Below, piece after piece: positions 31,901 to 47,426 of a stretch of 64,000 bases of DNA. A program made the position numbers and the translations under genes. This DNA is from Siphlonurus alternatus (Eukaryota > Arthropoda > Insecta > Ephemeroptera > Siphlonuridae). Under the pieces are notes generated by a model that worked only from the letters and a program-made list of their open reading frames with translations, was not told where the DNA came from and did no database searches. The stretch spans positions 26,252,773 through 26,316,772 of the forward strand of contig OX463782.1 of assembly GCA_949825025.1 (NCBI GenBank), given 5' to 3'. Each line of letters opens with the position of its first letter. The stretch's first letter is position 1.

Positions 31901-34900
31901 ACCGTCATATGTAAATCATAAAATACACTAAACTTATGTTACCATATATCCAATTAATTATTATAATATAAATTCAAAATAACCTCTCACCTTAAACGCA
32001 CTTTAAAAATATAGACAAAAAGCATTTGAATAATAAAAAAAAATTATGAATTGAACAATTTGTTACAATATTGTAATAAAACTTTTACTAAATATATATA
32101 TGTGAATGGAAACACACACACACACAAACATATTCTTGATGTTGCTGATTTAGATGTATGTTTATGTGAAATAAACGAGACACATACGTAGCATATTTTA
32201 CGTCTATAGACATTCAAAAGTACTAAAATATATTTTTGCTCTCTTCTTGCATACAAGCCAAAAGCAAGACTAAAAAAAAAAAAGACGAGGAGCAACTGGA
32301 AAATTGTTATTGCTGAACGTGATGGTCCAGCAGTCGACGTAAATGCTCCAGTTATCGGAAACTGGAAAAGTATTGACGTTTTTCTCTTACCATCGAACAC
32401 TGCTATCTAACGACGAAATATTACCAAAGAAGAAATAAGATCATTTCTTCTTTAGGCATGCACGAAGTGAAGTAGAAAAAGATCGCTCTATATAGTTGTA
32501 AAGAAAAGGTGGAGACAGAAGTAGTTTAGCCTATAATATGTGTGTATAGAAATATATAGCAAGATTTTGGTATACAAAGTTTAAACGTTGTGCTGTAAAT
32601 CACTTCTACCAAAAAAAAAACTTTACTGAAAGTTGCCTGTATAGGAAGTGAATAGATAAATGTATATAAAAAAAGGTAGCTATACTGTATTATTTTTGTT
32701 GTTATATATATTTTTACCTATGAGAAAAAAAATTAGCTTAATAAACATCCCCCTAATACTATTAATATTATAAAACTATTATTATATAACATTGCAATAT
32801 TGGGGTTAGTGACTTTCTAAAACTTGTTCATAAAATTATGAAACTTTATCACGCACGTTTACAATATTTTTTTTTTTTCCTCCTTTGCTCGTGACATTTT
32901 TATGTGAAATAGAAGCTTTCATAAAATGATTTTTCTTTTACTCTGGTAGGCGATGAAGAGGTGGTGGGGGAGGGACTTGATGGCTGCTTTTTAGCGACAC
33001 AGCGTCGTTATTGAATGGTAGACGGGCGGTGCCACCAAGCGGGCGGGTGAGCAACGAGTTTCACGCTTCTGTGAAGTCCACTGGAATACTACTGCACAGG
33101 AGTGAAGCTCAAACGGATCAAATAAAGCAATCTCGTAGTGTTAGGTGCTGTCTACCTTGTATATAATATGAACATGCAAAAATTATTAAAGTGAGGTAAT
33201 TTAGTATGCAATATAATATGAGATAATACAACACTTTAAATTTAATTATTTAAATTGACCAAAAATTAAAATGATATAATAATTTTTACATTTGTAGATA
33301 TTTAATTAAAAAATAGCACATTAACTAATTAAAACTAATATTTTACATTTTTTTTTTAACTGTAAAAACATTTTTTTATTACTATTTTACGTAATTTAAA
33401 GGAAATATTAACAGATAACAATGTTAAACATGACAAAACATTTAAAATTACCTTCTCAAAGTAACACTAGGAGGCAGCACTTGAGAGAAAGAACTTGGTT
33501 CTTTCCGGATAACCACCATGGCATTTTCTGTGTCATCCAACCACCATTTCCTTCTTTCTGGCTGACAACGAGCCAACTTCACATGCAAGCAAAGAGCTCA
33601 GCAGATAATCAGAGGAGATTCATAACATTATGTCTTAAGATGCCAGAACAACAGCACTTTCTCTCCCCTGCAGTTAATGGCACTTATCTAGGGAGAACTA
33701 CCCCATAATAATACATCGAAAAAAGACAATTTACACACACACAACCCTTAAAGTTTTACAACTTTCTAATACTAAAACTATAGTATAAATAATTAGGGTT
33801 TTATTATATATAGATTTATATCAAATTAGTTTACTTTTAATTAATTTTAAATAGAATGTAAATTAATTAAATCTAAATCATTCAGCCACTTTCTTACATT
33901 ATTTATCCATTTATTAATTCAGCTAACACAACTATGTTCTTTATATATACACCCTGCTCTCTCTGTTTCTATTGCTTAAACTCTTGTAATTATACGGAAA
34001 TTTAACAAACACAGAAATAAAAGAAAATAAGATCATTAATTTAATGAAAAAAATTCTAGACAATCATGAAATTAATCAGAGTGTAAACCGTCTCTGGAGA
34101 AAAATATAAAATACAGCACAATCTTTCTTTCCTCTGTTTATTCTCTCTCCCCTTTCCCTTCATTCCAAAGCTAAGGGTAAGCACTGGGGCGAGGCAATTC
34201 ATGAAAAGGTCATAGAAGCGTTTAATTCGACCTCTCCATCTCTTTTCTACCAACTTTCAACGACAAAATTGAGAGTTCATCACAAAGTTGGGAACTGTAA
34301 TTTGTACGACCAATAAAGAAATATTAATTGTTTTAAATACAATGCTATCATAGCCCATTATTTTGTATTATATAAATTATTAATAATGTAAAAAAACATT
34401 TATAAAGTAGGAATAAATTAATTATTTTAATTAGTTATATCTTATTTTTAGTGAAAAAAACATTTCACTAAATCCAGATGTGAATTAAAATATCAACAAT
34501 TTTGTAATAATATTAAAATGAACTTATTAACAGAGTTGTAACCTTAATATAAATTCAGGTTAGTAATTATAAATCAATTTAAACAAAATTTTATTTCAAT
34601 AGAGAAGGTTAAAAGAGAAATAGGCAGAGAAATGAGTTAGGGATAGAGTTAATGCGTAAGGGTCTAAAAGGTCTCTACTCTGGCAAGACCCTTGGGCAAG
34701 TGATCGAGCTAGATGTACATTTCGTGATAATACACCTCTCAGAACGCATGTTTCGGCAGTTAGGGTTACGCCAGTTATTGCCATGCTACCGTACCTAACA
34801 GCTATAGCTGGCTGCTGTAATATGAGGTCGCACTGCTGGTTTATTGCTAGCCGCTAATGGGATTTTGCAGTCCTCGGATTTAGTTCAGTAACAGCCATAA

Positions 34901-35566
34901 ACCTACAGGCATATCTCTCTCACATTTTCTCTCTCTCTCTCTCTTGCTGCAAACAGCCATGCTTGCAAAATATAAATGTAAATACAAATAAAGCAATGCA
35001 ACTTGTAATGCTAAAAACATGAGCACAACGAAATAGTATTTAAATTTATTATTATAAAATTCTATCTGCATATATATTAAATAATTTATGCATGTTGATG
35101 CATATTTTTGTATTTATATATTACAAGAAAATATTAAATTTATAAAATATTAATGTTCTTATACTACTTTTATAAATGAAAATGGTTAAAAACTAAAATT
35201 TTATATATGATATAACTTACTTTATTTCTATTTGCATTGTGATATTTCTTAAACATAATGACTTTTTCTTTATGTTTACGATATTCTCATAAGTCACATC
35301 GTAAGAAAAGAGTACTGAAATAAAAGTGTAAGAAAGTACGGTAAATACAATAAACAGTGTCTCGCAACAAATTTTACTCGTCTAGTGCTATTACTGTAGT
35401 ATATCGTCTAACCAGAAAACATACTCAATATTTGTGAAAATTTAGTGGTCATAATTGGCATATTCATTAAAAGTAAAGCTACAGTGTATTAAATATTAAA
35501 TTAATTATTAATGTGTATTTTTAATTTAATATTAATATAGTGAATTTAATTTTGGTATTTTATAAA

Positions 35567-35883
35567 TGGAGTATCGACCTCAATTTTTTTATTGCAGAAA
35601 TGGATAGAGGGTGCAAAGTTATGCTACCTTGATTTTTTTCAGATTTTTTAGAGCCCGGGAACTATTTTTAAAAAATGATTGAAAGTTCTTTTTGTGACGC
35701 CACGAGACGCCGCTCCTTAAGACAGAAGATAGAAATTGCCGCCGCGTGACGTCACAAAAAGAACTTTCAATAATTTTTTAAAAATAGTTCCCGGGCTCAA
35801 AAAAATCTGAAAAAAATCAGGGTGGCATAACTTTGCACGCTCTATCCATTTCTGCAATAAAAAATTTTGAGGTCGATACTCCA
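35567..35883 (+). mobile_element. Foldback MITE family B, copy 2 (about 317 bp)
   Basis: Same architecture and orientation as the copy at 6083, with termini TGGAGTATCGACCTCAATTT and GAGGTCGATACTCCA. Taking ATGGAG/CTCCAT as the terminus, TATAA flanks both sides, a possible 5 bp target duplication. The centre carries CGCTCCTTAAGACAGAAG. The right-hand box reads CGCGTGACGTCAC and is intact, while the left-hand box is changed to TGACGCCACGAG. Confidence 0.85.
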
Positions 35884-38800
35884 TTATAATATCGTAGAAA
35901 TTTTTTGCAGGAAACTCTACTCACAGATTTAACTCATCTAACGTAAGTACAGAGATTATAATATACTGTATAATATGATTATAGAATAACAGTAAGATCT
36001 GTAAAAGTTTAATTAAAATTTATATTAAAATAAGTGGTCCATGTTCTTTTTATTTTTCAATATACTAAAGGCTGAAGCTGAATTTTATTCCCAACATGTT
36101 ACATATTTATTACTGAATCAAATCAGTTTCTCGGATCACTGGTCACCGTCCATATGTTTGGGCACGTGGCAGAGGGAGGCACGTGCGTCCACGGATTAGC
36201 TGTCAGTGTGATGGACGGTATAAGATTGCGCTCGACCGCGCCTTCAGACAAACGCTTCACGACATTTGCCACTCGCGAGTTTATATCAGTGATCCAAACA
36301 GTGAGATATTGACAACGCAAGTGAGAAACGAACGAAGTTAAAGAGTTTTGTGAAAGATGTGAGAAATATAAAGTTTCCTCTTCTTTTTTCAATAAATCAA
36401 AACTGACATTATTGAAAGGGTAGAAACAATACAAATATATATATAAAATAAATACAGGCTATAGAAAAAAAAAAAACACTTTCTTTTCTTCGAAAAAACT
36501 TTAAGACTTTAAAAAAGCTGGGTGTATATATGTGTTATATTATTATATAAATAGAGAATTAGTGAGTTAATCATCGTTACAAATTTGAAATTATTGTTGA
36601 AAGGTGACCATGCATATTTATTTTTATACAAAATAGCATAATTATTTCCATTTTATTTTAATTATCTAATGATTACTTCAAACCATGAAGAAAATAAGCC
36701 TTTTTCTTTCATGCTTCAAACCTTGTACAGTAATTTACACACAAAAAGGATCCTTCCAGTGATTTTTTAAATAAAAATTCTATGCAAACAGCAGTATATC
36801 AGCATATATCAAAATCATCATTATTTCCTTTTACTAAAAATAATCAATGTTTCATGACACAAGTTTACGTGGTTGCTTTTAAAACGATTAATCAGGAATA
36901 TACTCGTGTTTTGTGGGCTGAAGCTCATTATATAAATTACAGGTATCCTCTTTGTAAGCCATATAAACACTCACAAAAACGTTCTTTAATCAATGTAGAT
37001 TGATTTCTACAAAAAATAACTGAACAAACTCTGAACGTATAAAATTATTTCAGAATCGAAATAAGGTTTGGCATTAATATTCACATACATATTTTGAAAA
37101 CGTGAAATGTGCAATAAAGAATATTTTAAGCTACTTTAGTTGTAATTATCTAATCAATACATTTTTCTAATATTTTAAACAATAAAAAATACATATATAT
37201 ATTATATTAAATGTCATATAGTAGAAATTCAAATTTTATTATGTAACATAAAGCAATTCCTCAAAGTGAGTCAACACTGACATGTATTCAAAAAGCTATT
37301 GGCAAACTGGTCGCGACATCATCCCTTTTAGTATAATAGCTTTGCATTAGCTAATGTAATAGTAGTAGAGAGATTGCCTCCTACCACAGCTAGCTACAAT
37401 GAATATATACGTATACATACTAGTTCTATATACGGTACTTATATTTGACGATACTGGTGAACAAAATGCTCTAGTATAGTAAAACGTTCAGTGGTTAACG
37501 TTATATTGACAATAGAAATATATCACTACCGTATAAATAAACATTATCTCAAGCCTTGCTTGCACCGTTATACTATAGTAATATGATGCTCATCCTATCA
37601 TACTAACAGCAATCTACCTTACTGTACTTTCAAGCTTCAGGCTAATAATAAAAAATAAGTAGACAAAAGAATTGATTTTGTAATAATATAGAACTTACTA
37701 AAAGATATGGTATCTTTCGATAAAAAAAAAACTTTAAACTTGTCACTTGTCAGATATGATTATAAAATCTAAGTATGATAAAATGCCAATTATAAGTGAC
37801 TTTTATAGTGAATGATTTATTTTTAATTGATACACTATAATCAAAACATTTAATAAATAAAAAAATTATTTTAATATGATTTTAATGGAAAAATTATAAC
37901 TCAGGCAAGACGTGAATAAACAGAATTATAAAAAATATTTTATTACTTGTACACTGTGTACGTAGAAAGCAATAAAAACTATACTTGTAACAATTTGATT
38001 TAAATGACACCAAGTTTATAATGACGTATTTAATGGTCAGTATAGAAAGTGTGTGACTGCTTACGTGTCTGGTGGTGCTACTGCTTTTGTCTAGAGTTTT
38101 GAGGGAGGTGTGTTGGTGGTAATACTGCGGTGATGGGTCCGAGGAAGCTAGGAACATGAGGAGGGGTAGACCTCAACGTATCGACCGGTGGTAGCAAGGG
38201 GAGGCGAACGCTCACTGAATCTTCTTCTTCAGAAACCTAAAGACGAGGTCTCAAGGTGGTTGACCCTGCTAACTTGACCTGCCTGCTGCTTATGTGGCTG
38301 GCCAAGCGATTACCATCTCATTACCTTCTAATTCATAACTTAACCCTTATTCTGTCTTACTACCTTGTCTTGTTATCAACTTATAATAGATTATATATAA
38401 GTTAAATTAAATAAGTTTATTTATATATTAATTATTTATGAGCATAATTTTATAACGTTTCCTTGCTATTTCATAACAACTAAAAATTTCTATAGAATTT
38501 TTATTACATTTTTATCATGATAAAAACATATGAAGTAAACAAATTTTGTCATTACAAAATAAAATATTCTTTGTGTTTCAAATAAAAATATATAATATAT
38601 TTTCATAAACAAAACCTTTTCTTTTCGCTTCAAAGAACATGTTTATGAAAAATTGATTGAAAATTTAAAATTGAATAATAAGAAACGTTCCAGAATTAGT
38701 TATAAACAAATTTTTTTATCATCACTAATGACTGTTTATTTCAACTTGTTGAAATTTTAATAAACCAATATTTGTCGTTTTAATTATAATGAAAACCAAT

Positions 38801-41800
38801 CAGTCATTCAGTAACTTAATTTTTATTTAATTTTTTTTTACTACTAAATTGCTAATTAAAATTGTGAAATAAACTTACCTGTAATGAAATGATGTGAAGT
38901 TTGTAATTAAAAATATAATTACGGAAGACCCGGTGGATATTTCAATAATTTCCATCAATATTCATATATCAACAATGCCAGCATTTATACATGCGTTATT
39001 TTCAGCATAAAATGAATAGAATCTTTTATAGTAAAATATTTGTTAATAGTTTAAAGATATTTACTATAAAATATGACGTATACTTTGGCATAGTTTCTAT
39101 CATACCTGAATTAAAACGATATCTCACTTCAAAGTCTAACATAACTCATTATAGATTAATTACAAAGGAGGCTATCAAAGTATAGACGGAGAACATCCAA
39201 ACAGTCTTAAGCAAAGAGGTCTACTTGGCAATGTTAGCAAAACTTGAACTTAAAATTTATGGCCAAGACAAAGCTCTATAACATATATACAAACTTTATA
39301 ATATGAAATATATTATACCACCATAAATAATGGTTTCAAAAAGGGATTTTATATATAAATATATATTTATTTTTTATTTTATAAATAGTTTAATTTAAAA
39401 AATATATATTTTATTTTAATTCATACTATTTCCTTGAAGTGATATATTTTTGTTTAAACGTTTCATTTTTTTTTTCTCGATAGAGAAGTGCCATTTTCCC
39501 ATCCTATTCCAGCTTACTGATAGTAAGGAGGCAATTGCGTTATTCTTCCTTTGGTAGGTACGGTTGGTGTATATCTACCAGACGCTAGGGTTATATCGGC
39601 TCAAAGTTTGTAAGTGGCTAGGCAGCTACTCTTATCTTAGGCACACGCCACACAAGGCTTGCTGCCGTTCAATAGCCTCTTTGGTCAGCGGCGTGGCCTG
39701 CCGTGCAGCAATCCATCACGGGCCACCAACGTAACCCCTCCTCTCTCTGCTGTGGGCAATCGCCACGAGAATTATGTCTGGATCGTCCAAGATATCGCTA
39801 ATTTTTTTTTCTTTCTTTTCTTCTATAAACCTCCCCGTCTTACTGTCGAAATCAATCGTAGTTTCTCGTCAATCATTATACTTAAAAAGTATAATCTTTG
39901 TAAGACGACATTTCAATAGTCTACTAATGATTCTTTATAAAAGTTCTTTATCCTACTTCATAAATCAAACAAAAAAATAATATATATATATATATTGTAA
40001 AGAACACTTCAAACAATAGTTTGTAATACTCTGATCTTTTATCTGTTATCATTATATATAAGTTTTTTTTTTTTATTAGTTATAAAAGTAATGTTAAAGT
40101 CATTGAGTTTTTTATGGTGTATACTTAATGGATAAAAATTTTCATATATATCAATTGAATAAAAAGAAGAAATAATATACAGTATGATGCACAGTAAAGC
40201 TTTTTAATATTTTGCTCTAGTAATGTTTATTTCACATGTTATAACAGATTCATAAAATATTACCTTTTTTTTTGTGATAATAATATCCTATATTAAAACC
40301 CTCTCTAATTATATTTTTTCCTTTACATATTATTTTTATCAAGTTACGCATTAAAAATAAAAATTAAATTTGAGGATGAAGCTATACTATAACAATAATC
40401 TACTTTTGTAATATAATCCCTCTATTTTATACTATAAACATTAATATAAACATTTAACCTATAATTAAGTTTAATTTGAGCCATAAGAACGTATTGTTCT
40501 GTGGAGATAAGAAGAAAATATAAGGTAGAGTATAAGTATGTAATCTGTTCGTATATACCTCTAGGGGTAGAATGTCGTCATTCCCTTCCACTGTTTCAAT
40601 ATCGCTAATTTGCATGAAGACTATACGGAATTGCTCATTCCCATCAAATCCCACTCTCTCTCCTAGCTGCAGCCTACTTTCTTTGCTTCTTGTCTGTATA
40701 CGTTCAGAAGTAATCGTTTCATATAAAAGCGTTTGCAGAATCCTCTTTTCCCATCGTTTCTAAACGGCCAGTCAGAAAATACAAAAACGTTCACTTTTTT
40801 AAATGAGCTTGGATCTTTCTTGCAATGTATACTTTTCTATATAAATATATACTACTTTTCAATTAACTAATTTACCTTAGAGTGCAAAAGCTTTCACTAA
40901 AAAACAGTAATTTTAACCTAATTGCTTTACTTCATTCTCTATTTTTTAATGATATTTTTTTTTAAATAAAATAACAATTATTATCACCTTTATTATTAAT
41001 ATATAGAACTTAACTAAATACAAATAAAAAAGTAAAAAACTTTCAAAGTTCATTAGGCAGGAAAAGCTTTTGTTTTACAAGACATGTTCATGTAATTTAT
41101 TTGCTATGTAATGAGGTGGAAACCATATATAGAGAGAGGAAGAGAGTGTTTGTGAGTGAGGATGAAAAAAAAGGTTCTACTGATGCGTATGTTGGTGGCG
41201 AAGTGGTCGGTATGTATAAGGTAGGGGAGAAAGAGAGTGACCATCCATCACTGTGTTCGTGACCCGCGGCCGTCACTCGCTTTAACTGCAAGCTCTTTTC
41301 GCAATGTAACGCAGCTAGCCGCTTGCAGCCATGCTTGTCAGTCATTCTGCACGTAGCACCTTCTTCTTATTCCTTTACTATACTCTCATTTACTTCTCAA
41401 ACCACCCTTAACAACCTCCTACCTGCAGGCAGTAGACAAGCTAAACGTGAGTATATTACTGTAATGAATGTTATATCTTCAGTGTCCGTGTTATTTAGTA
41501 TTCTACTCGATATAAACTTAAAAAAGTATCACGTAGAATAATAATAATCTATGGAAATATTTTGTGAATAATTAATAGATATAATTTTTTTGCAATATTC
41601 TTGCATTGTAAACTATTATTTTTTTTTTTTTTATTTTTTTTTTTTATTTTTTGTAAAATTTGTACTCTTTTTAATTTGTTCATCTTTTATGTGCTAGGTT
41701 TTCCTGATATAACTTAACAGGTAAAAATATTTCGCAATGTATTTTTCAAATTTAATTTAAGTAATTATTTCAGATTATAGCATATAGATTTTTATAAAGA

Positions 41801-43618
41801 ACGGAGAGTCTGCAATTTTTCCTTCTTGGGATTAAATATGGCTTAAAGACATAAAAAACTTCAATGCATCGCCAACATTTTCAAAAATTTTAATGCCCTT
41901 AAATTAACGTGAATCTTATGTATTCCTATTATATACATATGGATTTCACACAAACAGAGGTTATAATGTTGTACTTATAAAACAAACAATACAAAAATAA
42001 ACACAAAAAATCCAATGCTATAATTGAAATAGATCACTTTCTAGAATTCTCTGTCAATTTTATTTTCATTTTATAATTGAGGGAATCGGATTGAGTATTA
42101 AACATCCTTGTATTTGTAAAATATATATATATGATTCTGATACTAAACTTAATAGAGTGCTGTATAGCACTAAAGTAATCTGCACTTACATGAATCGGTA
42201 CTTAAACATGTATTTATTATTTAATTTAACTTTTTGCTTAAAGCATAACACAAAAAATATACTAAAAATATCAGCAGATTACGTAGAGTTTATTTTAAAA
42301 GCTATTTTGCAGTTAGAAAGTAATTTTAAAACATTTAATATAGTAAAATAATATTATTCACTCCATTAATTTATAAATTAAAACATAACACACAAAAAAT
42401 ATTAAAAGCACAACTCATTTCATTATTTTTTTTAAACAAATCAAGATCGCATATCCAAAGTATATTTTAATGTCATTTTTTTTCCGTATTTTATTTTCTA
42501 CTTGAATGAATATAAAAAGATATTTGAAAGTAAAAAAATAAAAGCTAACTAACCAAAGCGTGAGTATGAGTTTGGTGCTTGCATGTAAATTTTTTAGGTT
42601 TAGTTCATGTGTCTGACAGCTTCTCTGAGTGGTCTATTGTTTCATCACGTTCATTGTTCACACAACAAAAGTATCCAGTGCGCAAATGATTGAATTTACT
42701 ATAGAAAATATTTTTACTTTAGATTGTTATATATAAAAAAAATGGTTATTATATATTATTTATACACACTAAAAAAAAATACTGGCAAAACAATATAATG
42801 ATTGTGTAATGCAATTTCTATATATGTGGAACTCTTTATGGCAATTAATTAAAAAAAAAATTGCACGTTTGTTTTTGAACATTGTGTTAGTAATAATAAT
42901 AATAAAAAAAAGGGAAAGCACAGAAAACTTCATTAATATTTCAATAGTTTTTCATACTTTTTGTTTAATTAAAACACTGCAGGAACTCATTTTTGTTATA
43001 GAAATAATAAAAAAAACATGAATAATTAACTTTCACAACACTGTTAATAAACTCGAACGTTAATTTCATTTTCATGTCGATTATTTGTTGTTTTAATTAG
43101 AAAATATTTGTAATTAAATACTTTGAAAATTATTTTATTTAATGGAAAGCAAATTTATTGATATAGTAATTATTATATCTAATATTATATATATTATACA
43201 GCCTGCAGAAAATAATATACAAAATGAAAAATAAGTTTGTTGATTAAAATATCTGAAAATACACTTCAATATTGATCAAGTTTATTTTAAAATTAATATT
43301 TTATATACGACGTAGTGACTTTTTTTCTTGCTCAAAATTAGTAAAACAAAGTCAGTTGCAAAATTTATTAAAAACATTTATTTAGTTTGTAAACTTTGAC
43401 ACAGAAAATTTTCAATTACATCACATTTTCATTAATTTTAGGCTCATTCATGATATGATTAACATAAATCTGGAGAAAAATATCAAAATAGGTATATTTT
43501 AACAAGAAATTACAAATTTAAGCAAACAAAACTTTTGATTGATGTCAAATTTAACAAGGTAATAATGAACACCATATATATAAAAATAAAATACATAGTT
43601 TAGCAATTAAGCATGCAA

Positions 43619-43643
43619 TATATATATATATATATATATATAT
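43619..43643. repeat. Short (AT)n microsatellite
   Basis: About 25 bp of pure AT dinucleotides in an AT-rich setting. Confidence 0.85.
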
Positions 43644-44759
43644 GTTAAGTAACAAATATAACAATATAAAATAACACAAGTATATATAATTTCTTTTGAA
43701 ATTAGCTGTATGAGTGTGGTGGTAAACTTTACTCGCTACAAGATTTTTTCGTCATTATATTGCATGCTGCCTACTTATAAGAAATGTGCGAGCTTGTGGA
43801 TCGAGTCACGTTATTTCAAGGGTATTACATTGCACGCTATGCACACACACGTAGAGTTTTATAACAATAACGTGTTGGACTATCGCTTCGCTTTTGTTTT
43901 CTTTTTCTATTTTAACATTACTGATAGTTTTAATGAAGTTGCCTGTAAAGTAACTATTGTACTCGCCATGCAAATATAATGATAAGCCTTTCACCAAGTT
44001 TCTCTTAATAAATCCGTATCATTCATTTCTACTTGGTTAATTACTATATTTGTTCAAACAATTAGTTTTTCTTACCTAACACATTTTCATTGTTGATTTG
44101 TTTTTTTATAAAAGTGTATAATATCAAAAATAATTCATAATATAATTTTCATTATAAAAATAAAGATGATTCAAATCAGAGCGCTACAATTTTTTAAGTT
44201 AACGTTACAAAATTTGATATAAAGATTTGATAATATTATAATTTTTTAAATACTTAAATTTTAAAAACTAATCACTACATACTAAAGTTGTTATCTAAAA
44301 AATAGTATGGTTATTATAGAAACTCTTTAAGTTGATTCAATAAAAGTTCAATGCATTTTTTTTAAACTCCGAGACGATTTGCCATAGTACAGTAGAATTA
44401 AAATTTTAAGATATTACATATAAAAGATTTATTGCATATTTTGCACAGTAAATAGGTTATTGCTGAAAGTGCTTTCAAAATGAAGATCTCATATAAATAA
44501 TTTAAATGTCATAAATATGCATTCATAGAGCCAAATAACACTCCTTATTTTTCATGTTACACTTTCAGTTCGTAAGAATAAATGAATAGAAAATAGTCCG
44601 CATAAAATATAATAACTATTTTAAATGACTTATTTAATGATGATTCAACGAAATAATAGTAACAACATTATTATTTGAAACAATCACAATAAAGCCAGGT
44701 GTTGCAGTGAAAAGTAAAATAATAATATAAAGAGCTGGAAGAAGAAGGAGATTGCAATT

Positions 44760-44869
44760 ATGCGATTGTTCCGAGTTGCGTTGTGCAAACATTTACCGTG
44801 CACTCGCGTTGCTCTGAATGACAAAGAAGTTGTTATTTGTGCCTGGGGTGCCTACATAGGGGTAGCTAG
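44760..44869 (+). CDS. Possible first exon, 36 codons, ends at a consensus donor
   Basis: An ATG at 44760 opens a frame of 36 codons plus two bases that ends at AG|GTAAGT, a textbook donor at 44870. The peptide begins MRLFRVALCKHLPC and ends VVICAWGAYIGVA. It is hydrophobic and Cys-containing but matches no family that I know. The stretch is locally GC-rich within AT-rich DNA. There is no Kozak-type context (AATTATG). A chance match is the main alternative, because a consensus donor is expected many times in 64 kb. Confidence 0.15.
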
Positions 44870-46269
44870 GTAAGTTCGGAGCGTCAAAATGTCACGCACA
44901 GTGCGAGTGAAGTATATTATATAAAAAGGGAGGCGTTGACTTCAAAATATTCGTCAATAATGAATGAAAGATAAAAAAAATTATATTTTTTTCCTCCAAA
45001 TGTTATCTTTAAACATTGTATTTTTTGTTACTCACTCTAACCACGAAATCTATAATTGAGTTATAGAATACAAAGTGACAGAAAGAATACTACAAGATCA
45101 AATTTCAGCCTCTCAGAAGTTGTGTAGAAGCAAATTGACACCCCCTTCTACTTTTGGTTTTAGATCAAATTTCTAAAAAAAAATATCTCAACCCCCACTT
45201 TTTATTCATAAAAAATAATAAATATGTCTTTCAATACTAAAAAAAAAAAAAAAAATACTTAAAATAACAACTCAAATCATTCTTATGAATTTGATATTCA
45301 TTTTTACTGTAAAAAAAAATCAAGTGCCTACCTGTTTTATTTTTATTTCTTTATCTCATTAAAAAGTAAAAACTCATTAAAAAAATGCAGGGAAAGAAAA
45401 ATTCAAATCATGAAAATAACAAACAATGAATATAAATGATGTCAAATTATTTTGAAGTATTCAACTTTATATTATTTTACCCTCAACCACGTAAAAAATA
45501 TATTTTATTCAAACGCATACATAAAGTTGTTCATTTTATTATTGCTGTACCATATAGTAATTGCGGTTTAACAGTGTAAATGATAATGTCATGTAGGGTG
45601 GTGCTATATACTAATTGCAATTACAACACATTTCCTGTATGATCTGTTGAAATTTCCGTCTTGCATTACACACACTATGCATGCTCGTATGATTCTATAC
45701 AACTCAAATGACAAAGATAGGGGGGATGTAAACCAGGAAGGGAAGTTTTTTTTAGCAATATTCTCCCTCTTTTATGTCAAGTCTCCCCAATTTTCTTTTT
45801 TTTTTATATAAATAAACCACCCCTACATGGTCTAGGGGTGTATTAAAGTAATATTCACACTATATTATAGAATCTCGTAATGAATAAATACCTTCAATTT
45901 TTCGTTAAGTCATTTTTAAAATAAATATTAAGTATTTAAATTTCAATGCAGTTATTATATATTAAATTCTAAAAAAATATAGTTATGCTAATTTAATAAT
46001 AAAATTATTTGACGTCATGATATTTTAGTATGAATTTGACTGTATTTAGACTGGCTCTGACCCTAGGCCAATACGCCAATCACTCGTGTCAATGCATTTT
46101 CTGGTGCACTCCCCACCTGCCATTGCATTTTAGCCACCCTCCCTCCACACCCCCCTGCAATAGTGCATTCTGAACTACCACCAACCCTCGAGGGAGCAGT
46201 CACGTCTGATCATGTAGAAAACAGCAAAGTCGAGAGGCGGGGGTGTGGGGATACAAATTTGAGACAACA

Positions 46270-46398
46270 AAATGTACAGTCATCACCTCGGAAAATTTCC
46301 CTTTGTGGCCTTGTTAATCACAATGCCATGTAAGAATAACATAGTAATTGACAAGACTGCAAGTGGGAAATTTTCCAAGGCAGTAAATGTACAGTACA
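46270..46398. repeat. Small imperfect foldback (about 130 bp)
   Basis: TGTACAGTCATCACCTCGGAA on the left pairs with the inverse of TTCCAAGGCAGTAAATGTACA on the right, and AAATTTCCCTTTGTGG pairs with CAAGTGGGAAATTT. GCCTTGTTAATCAC and GTAATTGACAAGAC form the inner arms. This explains the 75-codon plus frame that starts at 46272. It may be a solo MITE. Confidence 0.6.
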
Positions 46399-47426
46399 AT
46401 CTACGGATAGTAGATTATGCAAGAATGTTATTACTGTTCTTCTACTGTAATGCACAGTTTAACAAGTTTCCTACCTCTCATAAACTAGCAGATGCTTGAA
46501 GGTATTTTCTTAAATGCACTCATTTGAAGAAAAAAAGTGTTGACCTTTTCCACTGGTAAGGTTAAGGTTTATCTTAATAGAGTTTAATTTTAAGGCTGTA
46601 TTACACGATACAAATTTGCAAATAATTTTTCCCTTCAAGATTATTTCATCTCCATATAAAAAAAAAACTACATGTGAAGTTTTTTAGTTTAGAAAAATGT
46701 TATTTAATAACATGGACTTTACTAACAGCGCAAATAGATTTAATTACCCCTCAGGGTAGATTTGACATTTTAGAGAGGTAGCTAGAGGACGAGCAGAAAG
46801 ATTGATCTGGATTTTAAACTCTTTAATGGCACTAAAACTTAAATACGATGAAATTTTTTCGAATGGTCTAGATACTAATGTCATTAGGTGTGCATGATAA
46901 AATAACATTAAATGTATTTTAGATTAAATTTACAAAATATTTCAGACATAAACATTGCATTCTCTTTAAAAAATATTTTTATTCAACTGGAATTTAACCT
47001 AAACAAAAATGTTATTTTTTTTTAAAAAAAAAAATCATAATCAGTTGTAAAATGTTGTGTGTAACAATAATGTCTACACATGATATCTCTGGAGAATATC
47101 AAAAGAAATAAAACATAACATTATATATGTATGTTTTTTTTTAGTAATGTATGTTTGTTTCACTGTAAAGAAAAAAAGAAGAGAGAACACACACACATAC
47201 AAAATATCAGAAAATTCCTAACATTTTCTGTTTTCTTTGTAATAAATAAATTGTAAAACAGTTTCGTGGAGAACGAGTAAATAAAACAGGAAACATCCAT
47301 CAGCCTGCTTCGTGGCAGCGAAGGCAAATAACAAGGCACACCGACAGCCGCGGCGCCAACGGTGGCTTGAAGCAAACTCAGCTGGAAGGCGGTCGATATG
47401 CCACTACCGTGTGTACCAAAGACGCA

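Larger units (their letters stand above)
31901..44759. other. AT-rich DNA with GC-richer islets and one family B foldback
   Basis: Islets lie near 32940-33130, 33450-33690, 36130-36310, 38040-38330, 39490-39790 and 41210-41440. The 103-codon minus frame at 36123-36434 and the 118-codon minus frame at 32044-32400 show no recognisable motif. Nothing else is supported apart from the foldback at 35567 and a short AT array at 43619. Confidence 0.5.

Noticed and set aside
36123..36434. 103-codon minus frame
   Set aside because: No recognisable motif or clear splice context; length is near what chance allows in a GC-richer islet.
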